Shown here piece after piece: positions 19,759-30,791 of a stretch of 64,000 nucleotides of DNA. The stretch lies in NCBI GenBank assembly GCA_033064195.1, contig JARBJD010000095.1, positions 62,001 to 126,000 on the forward strand. The letters are read 5' to 3'. How positions within the stretch are numbered: position 1 is the first letter of the stretch; each line of letters starts with the position of its first letter. This stretch comes from Blattamonas nauphoetae (taxonomy: Eukaryota; Preaxostyla; Oxymonadida). Made by a program: the position numbers and the translations under genes. A model generated the notes under the pieces. It saw nothing but the letters and a program-made list of their open reading frames with translations. It was not told the DNA's origin and made no database searches.

Positions 19759-20758
19759 ATGATCCTCACTCTACTGATCTCAGCCATTTGCTGTGATCAA
19801 GCATCCGATTATGGTGCTATGAAGGATAAAATTGTTGATTATCCTGCTTATGAGGATACTGATATGGCCAAGCTCTCTGCTGATCACACAATCTGTGTTC
19901 GTCACTTTTTCTCTCTCACCATTCCGTAGAATAACGTTGAGTATGATGCATGCACTACAATCACATTTGCCAACATGTATGTGGAGTTTGATCTTGTTGG
20001 ACAGCAAAGTCTCAATGAAACCATCCACGAATGTACTATTAACTCTCCAAAACGACTATCTATTGGAACATACGCTGCCTGTTACAAAGATTTTACTGAT
20101 GAAACTGAGCGTCCTTCTTTGTCTCGAGTTGAATGCTGTACTATCTGCGATTGGTATCGGGGATACGTCATGGTTCCATATGAGTACAAGCTCACCGAGG
20201 AAGGCGTCACTTACACAAAATATTCCTCGTACTGTGCTTGTTCATCCATATATCGAACCACAAACATCACTGTCACTTCTCGACATCGTGCCATTTACCC
20301 AGAATTGAAAGGAGCCAAGACATTCTTCTGGAAATGTGTAGATAACGTCCCAGTTCCTTTTGCTGTTGAATGTGAACAACCGGGTGTCTTATATGAGCTT
20401 TTGAAGTCAAATGGGTTTTGTATTCAAAGTCTGTCACATTTTTCTCACACGTTTTCAGAGTCTAGTTCTGGATCAACGTGGCTCATTGTTCTTCTTATTG
20501 TAGTAGCTGTGATTGTTCTTTCCGTCATTTTTTGCATTTTCGAAAGTCAGGTTGCAAGAGAGCGTACAGGTCCGTTTTTTCTATTCTCAACTTTTTCCAG
20601 ATGTCTTCAAGGAACTGGTTTGATATTCACTATAATCTCTTATGTATTGTTTCCAGATTCAAAAACAAAAGGACTTAGCTGCTGTTGAAGAGAAGGAAAC
20701 GAGGGAAAATAGACAGAAAGAGCGCGCAAAAGAAAAACTGGAAAAAAAGACTCAATAA
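19759..20758 (+). CDS. Small cysteine-containing type I membrane protein
   Basis: The ATG at 19759 starts a signal peptide (MILTLLISAICCDQA). An intron near 19899-19930 (GTTCGTC...CCGTAG) joins HTIC to NNVEYDACTTITF. The ectodomain of roughly 200 residues has about 12 cysteines, including VECCTICDWYRGYV and YSSYCACSS. After an intron at about 20412-20458 comes the membrane helix WLIVLLIVVAVIVLSVIFCI. Two further short introns lead to a basic cytoplasmic coiled-coil tail (IQKQKDLAAVEEKETRENRQ) ending at TAA 20758. It follows two other secreted genes on the same strand. I recognise no family. Confidence 0.78.
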
Positions 20759-20952
20759 ACTGAGTAAATCCATCTTCTTTTTCATATCACAAACATGACT
20801 CATTTTTTCTCTGTCACACATAATTATTTAGATTATTTCCCTCCATTTCACGTGTTTAGATTTTGTGGTTTGATCTTGGGAACATCTCTCAAATGAAGAT
20901 TCACGAGATGCGAAACAAAGACTATCAAATCAAGATCGTCCATCATCTTTCT

Positions 20953-22761
20953 TCAGTTGTTGTCAAGCCAATTTTGCAAGTAGTCACGATAGTCGTTCAT
21001 CATCATTGTTTTCCTCTTCTCTCTTCTTTCTGTCGGAGATCCGATCTCATCGGTCGGACCCAAATAACTCTCAAGGGTGGTTGATCTCCTGGGAGGAGGG
21101 TCACCAACATTGTGGAGGCCAGCTCGCTGAGCAACGACGAAATCGAATAAACTCTGACGTTCGGGTTCTGCCCCGTGCACCCTCTCATGAATCCTCTCAT
21201 CAATCTCAAATTTCATCTGTTCGTTGGCTTGTTCAATGGCACTCGCGTCTTTGTGGAGTTGTGGCCGTCTCATCTCACGAAGACGAGGATTCACCCCCAT
21301 CTTGTCTTCTGGAATGATATTTTCTTGATATCTCACATAAGAAATTGCAGGGGGAACAAATGGCATATCTTCTGGGGCTGTATGCATGATCTGATCATAC
21401 TGACTCTCTTGAAAATTAAAGTGTCTGATTCCGTCGCTTCCATGGGAATTCAGAACTGTCGTCCAATGTGAATCAGGTTGTTTCTGCTCATTTTGTTGCA
21501 TGGATTTGAAGCTACGCGCTGGTGACGATCTGTTTCTGGTTGTTCTAGGTGTATTTGAATCTCGATGGAAACAAGACTGTTTTTGTGCGTTTCTCGTTGA
21601 ATTCATAGAGCGTATGAGTTTTTGTTGTGATTTTTCGATGTTATGCAGCTCAGCAGACACTTTTTCGATCATACCAGAGAGTTGGAGAGACAATTGTTCA
21701 AGTGGTGTCAATTTCGCCAGATCTTGAGAAACATCTGACATAATTACGGCCCCGTTTTGGTTGGGTGAATTTAGTCCAAAAGCTTCGGTTGATTTTTCTT
21801 TGTTTTCTGTTAAATCGTTTAGTGGTGGTTTCGGTCGCCAGATCTTCTTATTTTTCTTTTTTATATCTAGAATTTTCTTCTCTTCATCCGATAAATGATG
21901 ATGAGAATGTACACTTGGGCGGTAAGCTTTGGAGGAAAGTTGGTTGATTCGTTGTTGACTGAGGCGAGTCTTCTGTTTTGGTTTTGCGTGAATTTGGGGT
22001 GGTCTGGGAGAAACTTGAAGTTCTGGACTACAAGGAACAAGAGGTGTCTTTGAATCGTTTTGGGAGAGGAGATCTTGTGGGATAAAGCCAGGGGATTCTT
22101 CTGTGTTTTGATTCAGTGATGTTGAATCTTGGTGAGTAATACTGTCGTCTTTCTCCCCTTTAAGACTTGTGTTTGGCTTCGGAGATGAATATGCACTTGC
22201 ACGTAGTCCATCTAACATTCGTGACATTTCATTAAATTGAGAATCGAGAAATGGATCATTTCGTACATCATCATCGGTGCTTAAATGATCTGGTGTCTCA
22301 GGATGAATATCAAGTGAATCTTCTTCTTCATTCTCATGATGAAGAGTGGAAGATACGTCTGTATGATCGACAGGATGAACGTTTGATGATTCAAGGTCAT
22401 TTTCTCGACGGTGAGAAATGTTAGCATATTGAGATGGATCTACTGGCGGTAAAATTGACTGATATTCCTGTTGGACACATGTAGATAAAATATTGGAAGA
22501 TGTATGTGATGTTGACGCTGGTTGTTCTTTGTTCGTTGATATCCTCGGAGGATGTGGTGATGGACTTGAAAGAAGATCAGAAAGGAGTAAAGCTGGTTGC
22601 TCGTGGATAGATGAATGTGGTGATTGTGGAGTCAAAGTGGAGATCGTCCGAGGGATGTGTTGCGAAGAGTCATCATCCTCCTGTTGATGTATTGTCCTTT
22701 GAGGGAGGATTCGAAAATCAGGATGCGGTGTCTCAGTGGATATATAACTCCCCGAGTACAT
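20953..22761 (-). CDS. Hypothetical disordered protein with C-terminal conserved-looking helices
   Basis: About 602 codons from the ATG at 22761; an in-frame TTG 12 bases upstream is ignored. The N-terminal 400 residues are Ser/Gln/Asp/Pro-rich and likely disordered. A short helical segment LTPLEQLSLQLSGMIEKVSA lies around the middle. The C-terminal 150 residues look more ordered: PFVPPAISYVRYQENIIP, then KFEIDERIHERVHGAEPERQ and finally MMMNDYRDYLQNWLDN. The pattern of PR(L)REM and NDYRDYL recalls centrosomal or ciliary coiled-coil proteins, but this is not a family call. Unlike most long genes here, it stays AT-rich throughout. Confidence 0.6.
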   Translation of the reverse strand: MYSGSYISTETPHPDFRILPQRTIHQQEDDDSSQHIPRTISTLTPQSPHSSIHEQPALLLSDLLSSPSPHPPRISTNKEQPASTSHTSSNILSTCVQQEYQSILPPVDPSQYANISHRRENDLESSNVHPVDHTDVSSTLHHENEEEDSLDIHPETPDHLSTDDDVRNDPFLDSQFNEMSRMLDGLRASAYSSPKPNTSLKGEKDDSITHQDSTSLNQNTEESPGFIPQDLLSQNDSKTPLVPCSPELQVSPRPPQIHAKPKQKTRLSQQRINQLSSKAYRPSVHSHHHLSDEEKKILDIKKKNKKIWRPKPPLNDLTENKEKSTEAFGLNSPNQNGAVIMSDVSQDLAKLTPLEQLSLQLSGMIEKVSAELHNIEKSQQKLIRSMNSTRNAQKQSCFHRDSNTPRTTRNRSSPARSFKSMQQNEQKQPDSHWTTVLNSHGSDGIRHFNFQESQYDQIMHTAPEDMPFVPPAISYVRYQENIIPEDKMGVNPRLREMRRPQLHKDASAIEQANEQMKFEIDERIHERVHGAEPERQSLFDFVVAQRAGLHNVGDPPPRRSTTLESYLGPTDEIGSPTERREKRKTMMMNDYRDYLQNWLDNN

Positions 22762-23000
22762 TATTGGAACCAAATCTCGCTTATTTTGATGAGATTTGAA
22801 TCGGAAATGTCTGTGATGGGCATCATCTCAATTCAACTGGTTGAAAAAGAAAGAAGTATGCTGAAGAATATCACCACTCTAACTGTATGGGTGAAAGATA
22901 ACAAAAAACCAAACCATAAAAACGGTAGTATGACACAATGAGCGACAAATTGAAAGGATTCTGGAGAGAATCCGAAAAAGAGCGTTGTTAGAAAAACGGC

Positions 23001-26000
23001 TCAAACGAAAGGAGGGTCTTCAACGGTCTCCTGAAGCTCCTCTGCGTCCTTCACGTTCTGCTGGTACGCCGACTGTGGCTCCTTCGTCCTCTTCCGCGCC
23101 TTCTCCTTTTCGATGCGTCGCGATCTCTGCACGTCGTGCTCCGTGCGGAAGAGCTGCTCAAAGTCGGAGCGGAAGAGAATGCCTTTGTACCGCCCTTTGT
23201 CGGTGACAATGCAGAAGTTGAGGGCGAGCATGGTGAAGATGCCCTGTGCCTTGTTGAGGGTGGTGTTGATGTGGAGCTGGAAGGGCGAGTCGTCGATCAG
23301 CACCCACTGTTCGTTCATTTCAATCACAGCAAGCTCCTCGTCCTTCTTGACCATCTGCAGCCTCTCCCGTGCGACCATGTCGAAGAGCACGTCGTCGTCC
23401 TCCAAATTTTGTTTCAGAATCTCGTTCCGCAACTGTGGAACGACTCGGGGGTGGTCGGTGTCGTCGGACACGGTAGACATGTCGTCCGCAACACTGCCGT
23501 CACCGTCAGTCATGTTGGGAGTGTCGAGCGGAGAGTCTCGTTGTGACTGGCGTTTGGTGTGGTCGACATTCAGCACGCCTTGTTGCACCACATAGTCTGG
23601 TACGCGCCGGTGCCTCTTCCCCAGCCTCTTCTTTCGAAGGTTGAGAGCGGAGTTGCGAGGTGGGTTGAGGCGGATGGCGCTGGGAACGGTCGGAACAGGA
23701 TGGGATGCGGCCCCCTGATCGAGTGACATGAAAGGCAGGTCGATGTTGGCGTGCGGGACCATCGAGCTGAGGCTCAGGTGTGACCCGATATGGCTGATGG
23801 GAGTTGGCGGGTGGGTGTCGACGGCGGTGTGTGGAGTGGTGATGATGAGGGGCTTTCCGAGCACGTCGGAAATGTCGACTGGCTGGAGGTTGTTCCAGTT
23901 GCCACTCCGAATGAGCGGGGAGTGGTGTTCCTGTTGTGGACTGAATGGCGAAGCATGTGAGATGTCTGAAGCGTTGATGGGCAGACTAGGCGTCGGTGGA
24001 TTCGATGAGAGGGGATGGTAGTGCGGCAACGACGGTGACAGACTGGAGAGAGTGTTGGTCGACTGGAATGGCTTGATCGAGGACGACATGAAGAGGTCTG
24101 CTGGAGGCCGCTTTGTCGGGATGAATCGTTGGATGACGTGCCTGTGCTTTCGGAGCTGCTCCTTGTTCCGCATCACTTTTTTGTGGTTGTCCATCGCAAT
24201 TTGGTAGAACGCCAGCTGCGAGTTCTGCTGCGAGCTTTCGATGAACGCCACGTCGACAAGCGGAGGGACGTTGATCGAAGCGATGATGGCCCGCTCCAGC
24301 ATCGTCCGATTGTTGAGCAGAGTCTGCAGCGACGAGACCGTCACTGCGCCGACGAGGACAGGGTCCTTCTTTGATTCGATGAGTGGGATGTAGGAGGCAT
24401 TCACGAGTGTCGCCTTCTTTGTCGCAGCGCGGATCTCACGGAGAGTGGGGCTGCGCGTAAGGAAGATCTGGTTCGACTTCATCAGAGTCCTGACGGTCTG
24501 AATGTTGGGGTCGCAGGACTCGGGAAGGATGGGCTTGATCGCCGGGATCTTTCGGAAGTCGCGGATCATGTCGAAGAGGCTCCCTCCGAACAGCTGAGAG
24601 ACGTAATACCCGCACACGGCACCGATCACACAGGGGAGAGCGATGTTGGGCATGGACGTGCATTCAATCACTATCAACGCGGGTGAGATGGTGTGTGTGG
24701 CTCCTGCGAGGTACGCCGTTGCTCCGACTGCCGCGTACGTTTCGGGGGTGGGGAAGTACGTCGGAGAGAGCCAGAACAGGAACTGGCCGATGATGCGGCC
24801 GAGGAGGGAGCCAGTCACAAGCGAGGGCATCACAATTCCAGCGGGGACTGCTGTCTGCATGCAGAAGGGCATGATGAAGACTTTGATGAGAGTGACGAGG
24901 GCGAGGGTGGCGAGTGTGTTGAACGACCCGCCCCACGACGACTGGTACGACGAGGGGAGGGGGTTGCGCATCATGTCCATGAACAGCCCCCCGCCGCCCT
25001 TCGCTGCTGCCCCGAACACTTCGTACGGAATGGTCAGGCCAGCCACTCCGAGCGACACGACCATCGCAATCACAATACGACGCCACACGCTCTTCAACCA
25101 TTTCAGGGCACGACTTGAATAAGACCCTTTGTCTGCTGGCTTGGCGTCTGTCTCGGCCATCTCCCGCTTCAGGTTGATCATCCGCTTCTGGTTCCTCATC
25201 GACACTGTTGTTGTTTTTCGGAGGTTCACAGTTGACGCCTGAGACGGGTTCTCAGTGTGGGGGTCGGAAGAGGGCTGTGAGAGGGGGATCATGCTGGTTG
25301 TGGACGCTCTGCGAAGCGAGGCCTGTGACTGCTGCCGTCCGAGCAATCTCCGAAGCTGCAGCTGCTTCCGTTTCTCGTCGTTCTTTGCGATTGCTTCCAT
25401 TGTTGTCATATTTACGACTGTTTTGATTCCACTGAAGGACGCGACGTTTTGTGTGGGGAAGTCGAGTGAGGTAACCACGTGGGGAGTGCCCCAGCTTTCA
25501 ATTCGTCGATACAGCGTCGCGACGAGTTTAGCCAACCGAATGAATAAAACGACAAATAAACCAATCAAGACAGATGCAACGATGAACAAGGGGATTTCGT
25601 ATATTTGTGGGAACGCAGGAGATGATGGAAGTTTCCCGAGGGGACTGTAATCCAAATAAGAAAGAAATCGGAAAAGGATTCCAGCACCAACAGCAGCCAT
25701 GAACGTTCTTCCGTATTGGCGAGTTGGGAAGACGGAGGAGGTCAATTCAATCGAGAACAACACACCTCCGATTGGGGAGTACATGGTGGCTGCATATCCC
25801 ATCGCCAAGGCAATTGCCAAGTTGGATCGTTTCAGAGATTCTGTTTTGAGAAAGTTTCGGAAGAAGGGGATGCGTTCCATGAGTAGGTACGAGCAGATGA
25901 AGGAAGCTGAGCACATCGGTCCCGTTCGGCCCACAAAAAGGCCAGATGCAACTGCAAACATGCATCCAAAGACTTTTGCAAGCATGGTACGGAATCTCAG

Positions 26001-26612
26001 GAACTGGGGGAATGAAACTCCAGACATGATCGCAATAACTTCAGGGATTCCCGATCCCGATCCCGCTTGAGGCGAGAGACCAGCAGTGAGGAAAACTGCT
26101 ATGGCCCCAAGGATTGAGCTGTATCCAAGATGAACGCCGATTTCTCCACTACGAGTTTTGGGTAAAGACAGAAACCATGTCTTCAATTTAGAAAATGGCA
26201 CGAGAATCATCCAGTCTTGGAAGAAGGAAACAGCTGCTATGATAAGCGCGAGGAGGATCTGAAACAACATGTGTTGTACTAACGTGTGGTGGCGGAAGAA
26301 GTTATATATCGGGATAAACTTGGATGGTCGTTGGTCCTTTTTGTGTGAGTGAATAAAAGATTGCTTGGCAAGCTGTGTGATAGCTAAAGAAGAGTATCGA
26401 TTTGTACCAGCTACAGATGAGGCACTGGCTTTTTTGCTGGCAATGGAATAGTACAGATCGAATTTGAAGTTATCGAGAGTATTCTGCTTGATGTTTTTTT
26501 GTTCTCTCAGTGCATACTCTGCAAATTGTTCAGGAATAAATGAGGATAAGATTGGAATGTCTAAGCACATTGTGCCTACCGATGGCTCACTTTTCTTTTC
26601 GTTTTCTGGCAT
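23001..26612 (-). CDS. CLC family chloride channel with C-terminal CBS domains
   Basis: One 1203-codon exon. The membrane domain spans about residues 110-690 with the three CLC signatures: GSGIPE at 186-191, GRTGP at 228-232 (usually GK/REGP) and PAGIVMPSLVTGSLLGR. Helices containing YSPIGGVLFSIELTSS (residues 278-293) correspond to the transporter segment carrying the proton glutamate. Two CBS domains follow, at about 705-765 and 1110-1165 (DDSPFQLHINTTLNKAQG). They are separated by an unusually long Ser/Pro-rich linker of about 340 residues. The gating glutamate is Thr230, and the second glutamate of the internal EE pair is Leu290. Both features match animal-type channels rather than Cl-/H+ exchangers. 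The location could be plasma or vacuolar membrane. The gene is divergent from the kinase gene 131 bp away. Confidence 0.94.
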   Translation of the reverse strand: MPENEKKSEPSVGTMCLDIPILSSFIPEQFAEYALREQKNIKQNTLDNFKFDLYYSIASKKASASSVAGTNRYSSLAITQLAKQSFIHSHKKDQRPSKFIPIYNFFRHHTLVQHMLFQILLALIIAAVSFFQDWMILVPFSKLKTWFLSLPKTRSGEIGVHLGYSSILGAIAVFLTAGLSPQAGSGSGIPEVIAIMSGVSFPQFLRFRTMLAKVFGCMFAVASGLFVGRTGPMCSASFICSYLLMERIPFFRNFLKTESLKRSNLAIALAMGYAATMYSPIGGVLFSIELTSSVFPTRQYGRTFMAAVGAGILFRFLSYLDYSPLGKLPSSPAFPQIYEIPLFIVASVLIGLFVVLFIRLAKLVATLYRRIESWGTPHVVTSLDFPTQNVASFSGIKTVVNMTTMEAIAKNDEKRKQLQLRRLLGRQQSQASLRRASTTSMIPLSQPSSDPHTENPSQASTVNLRKTTTVSMRNQKRMINLKREMAETDAKPADKGSYSSRALKWLKSVWRRIVIAMVVSLGVAGLTIPYEVFGAAAKGGGGLFMDMMRNPLPSSYQSSWGGSFNTLATLALVTLIKVFIMPFCMQTAVPAGIVMPSLVTGSLLGRIIGQFLFWLSPTYFPTPETYAAVGATAYLAGATHTISPALIVIECTSMPNIALPCVIGAVCGYYVSQLFGGSLFDMIRDFRKIPAIKPILPESCDPNIQTVRTLMKSNQIFLTRSPTLREIRAATKKATLVNASYIPLIESKKDPVLVGAVTVSSLQTLLNNRTMLERAIIASINVPPLVDVAFIESSQQNSQLAFYQIAMDNHKKVMRNKEQLRKHRHVIQRFIPTKRPPADLFMSSSIKPFQSTNTLSSLSPSLPHYHPLSSNPPTPSLPINASDISHASPFSPQQEHHSPLIRSGNWNNLQPVDISDVLGKPLIITTPHTAVDTHPPTPISHIGSHLSLSSMVPHANIDLPFMSLDQGAASHPVPTVPSAIRLNPPRNSALNLRKKRLGKRHRRVPDYVVQQGVLNVDHTKRQSQRDSPLDTPNMTDGDGSVADDMSTVSDDTDHPRVVPQLRNEILKQNLEDDDVLFDMVARERLQMVKKDEELAVIEMNEQWVLIDDSPFQLHINTTLNKAQGIFTMLALNFCIVTDKGRYKGILFRSDFEQLFRTEHDVQRSRRIEKEKARKRTKEPQSAYQQNVKDAEELQETVEDPPFV

Positions 26613-26743
26613 GGACTCATATCATAACAAAGAATAAGGGAGAATCGATCAGAATCTCGACCGGACTCCCCACTGCATCTCTCGTCTTTTTCTGGTCATT
26701 TATCCATTTTTTAACACCTTTGCCGGGTTTCTCAAAAAACCGA
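26613..26743. promoter_or_regulatory. Shared divergent promoter region, CLC channel and YAK1-like kinase
   Basis: 131 bp separate the ATG codons of the two head-to-head genes. The interval has a T-rich stretch (26701-26720) but no TATA box or motif I can name. Its regulatory function is inferred only from the divergent arrangement. Confidence 0.35.
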
Positions 26744-29168
<2,425 letters not shown>

Positions 29169-29526
29169 CGGTTCTTGTATTTTTTGTACGTTGTGGTTCC
29201 TTTTTTGAGTTTCTTCTTTCGCAGACTTTTTTGGATGGTTTCAGGTCCTCCCCATTTGTATCTGTCCATTTAAAGTATTTCTGTCGTTCATTTTCAACCT
29301 GTTCCTGAATATGTTCTGTCCTACCTTTTTTCACAATCGACGATTGAAGATCACAATCATTGGGTCGATCAGAGTCAAATACCTCGTTCATTTTTATTCT
29401 CGCTCTGAAAGCCTTTTTCTTATTCTTGTGTGTTTTTCTTTTCTTTCCTCAAGAACTGCCTTTTCATTTTTATTGGTCAACTGACATTCTCTTGCAGTGA
29501 CACAACTTCCACAGAATTCCTACCAA

Positions 29527-30723
29527 ATGGATTATACACAACCACAAATGTATTCTGATACGATTTTTGTTCCACCCTCATCGATGAATCCAACAATATC
29601 TCTTCTCCGAAGCGGATCCTCCTCTAAACAATGTAGACGCTTTTCGTCATCAGAAGACTTAATTCTTGCTGTAATCACCGAAGCCGAACAATTTGACCAA
29701 ACATTATATCCAATCTACAAGACACGACCACGAGAGACGCTGTATCCTGTGGGTAGCGGACCGCTCGTCGGATGTTCAATTTGCCCTCGTTTCTCGGCGA
29801 CATCTAAGCTGTCACGATTGGTAGAACACATCAAAAGAAGGGTACATATGGGTGTTTCAAAGGAAGAAGGACGAGAATCTCGTGATCTTGAATCAGCAAT
29901 CGCAGAATCAACTCTGACGTTCTGTACGATTGCATCGGGTACTACAATTGAAATGAAAGATCCATCACTTGGGCCGAATGAAAAAGAGGTGGATAGTACG
30001 GATATCTCTCAATCAGCGCAAAATGATCTCGCCCAACAACAATCTTTTTCTTACAACGTTCCGTCATCAACCGACATGATCTCGCAGATGTCGCAGGGTG
30101 AAGTCGTTGATGTGATGAACAGAGTCATCCAGCGCTCCATCGCGTCGCTCTACGATGGCATGATGACCATCTCCCTCCACTCCCTCACTTTCCAAAACGA
30201 CCCTGCCGTCCACAACTTGTACCAGCAGAGCCTGCAAAACTATCAAATCCTGAAAGAGCAGGGCGAGAAGTTCCCTCTGCTGCAGGAGGGCCACATCAAC
30301 TGGGTGAACGACGCCGACGAGGATTCCGACAGTGCCCCACAGCGACAAGAACAGGACGACGACGAAGCAGACCAGCTTCTGGGTGAGAAGCGGCAACGAC
30401 TCGACCCCATCGCCGACTTCAACCTTCCCCCAGTCTCCCCGATGGGCTACGTCTCCAACATTCAGAACCAGCGGATGACGTTCCCGCCCTACTTCAACCA
30501 GGTGCAGGGGGGCCCTCCCAACATCTTCATCCCCGACATGAAGTCGGCACAGCAGCAGAATCTCCCCATCATTCTTCCCCCGCTGCCTCCCATCCCGCCC
30601 ATGATCACCCAGCCGAAGGCAAAGCCAAAATCGACAATGAACCTGCAACTCGCAATGGAGAAGCTTCCGCCGTCTCCATTCATCTCGAACGTTCAACATT
30701 CCTCGTTCCATCGCCCGAGGTGA
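29527..30723 (+). CDS. Hypothetical protein with a C2H2-like zinc-binding motif
   Basis: About 398 codons from the ATG at 29527. A splice-acceptor-like TTCTCTTGCAG lies just upstream and the frame stays open to it, so a short upstream exon may exist. Around residues 80-110 the sequence has C-S-I-C, 14 residues, H, five residues, H (within VGCSICPRF ... LVEHIKRRVH), a degenerate C2H2 or BED-type zinc finger. Later segments are helical (VVDVMNRVIQRSIASLYDGM) and then acidic and Pro-rich (PPLPPIPPMITQPKAKPKS). A nuclear DNA- or RNA-associated role is plausible. Its 3' end converges with the Arf-GEF gene, 68 bp away. Bases beyond about 30060 become GC-rich. Confidence 0.6.
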   Translation: MDYTQPQMYSDTIFVPPSSMNPTISLLRSGSSSKQCRRFSSSEDLILAVITEAEQFDQTLYPIYKTRPRETLYPVGSGPLVGCSICPRFSATSKLSRLVEHIKRRVHMGVSKEEGRESRDLESAIAESTLTFCTIASGTTIEMKDPSLGPNEKEVDSTDISQSAQNDLAQQQSFSYNVPSSTDMISQMSQGEVVDVMNRVIQRSIASLYDGMMTISLHSLTFQNDPAVHNLYQQSLQNYQILKEQGEKFPLLQEGHINWVNDADEDSDSAPQRQEQDDDEADQLLGEKRQRLDPIADFNLPPVSPMGYVSNIQNQRMTFPPYFNQVQGGPPNIFIPDMKSAQQQNLPIILPPLPPIPPMITQPKAKPKSTMNLQLAMEKLPPSPFISNVQHSSFHRPR

Positions 30724-30791
30724 ACACACATCATCCATCTCTCAACATAACGTGATGTGTTTGAAGTGGGTTGAACACAACACAAAAGGAA

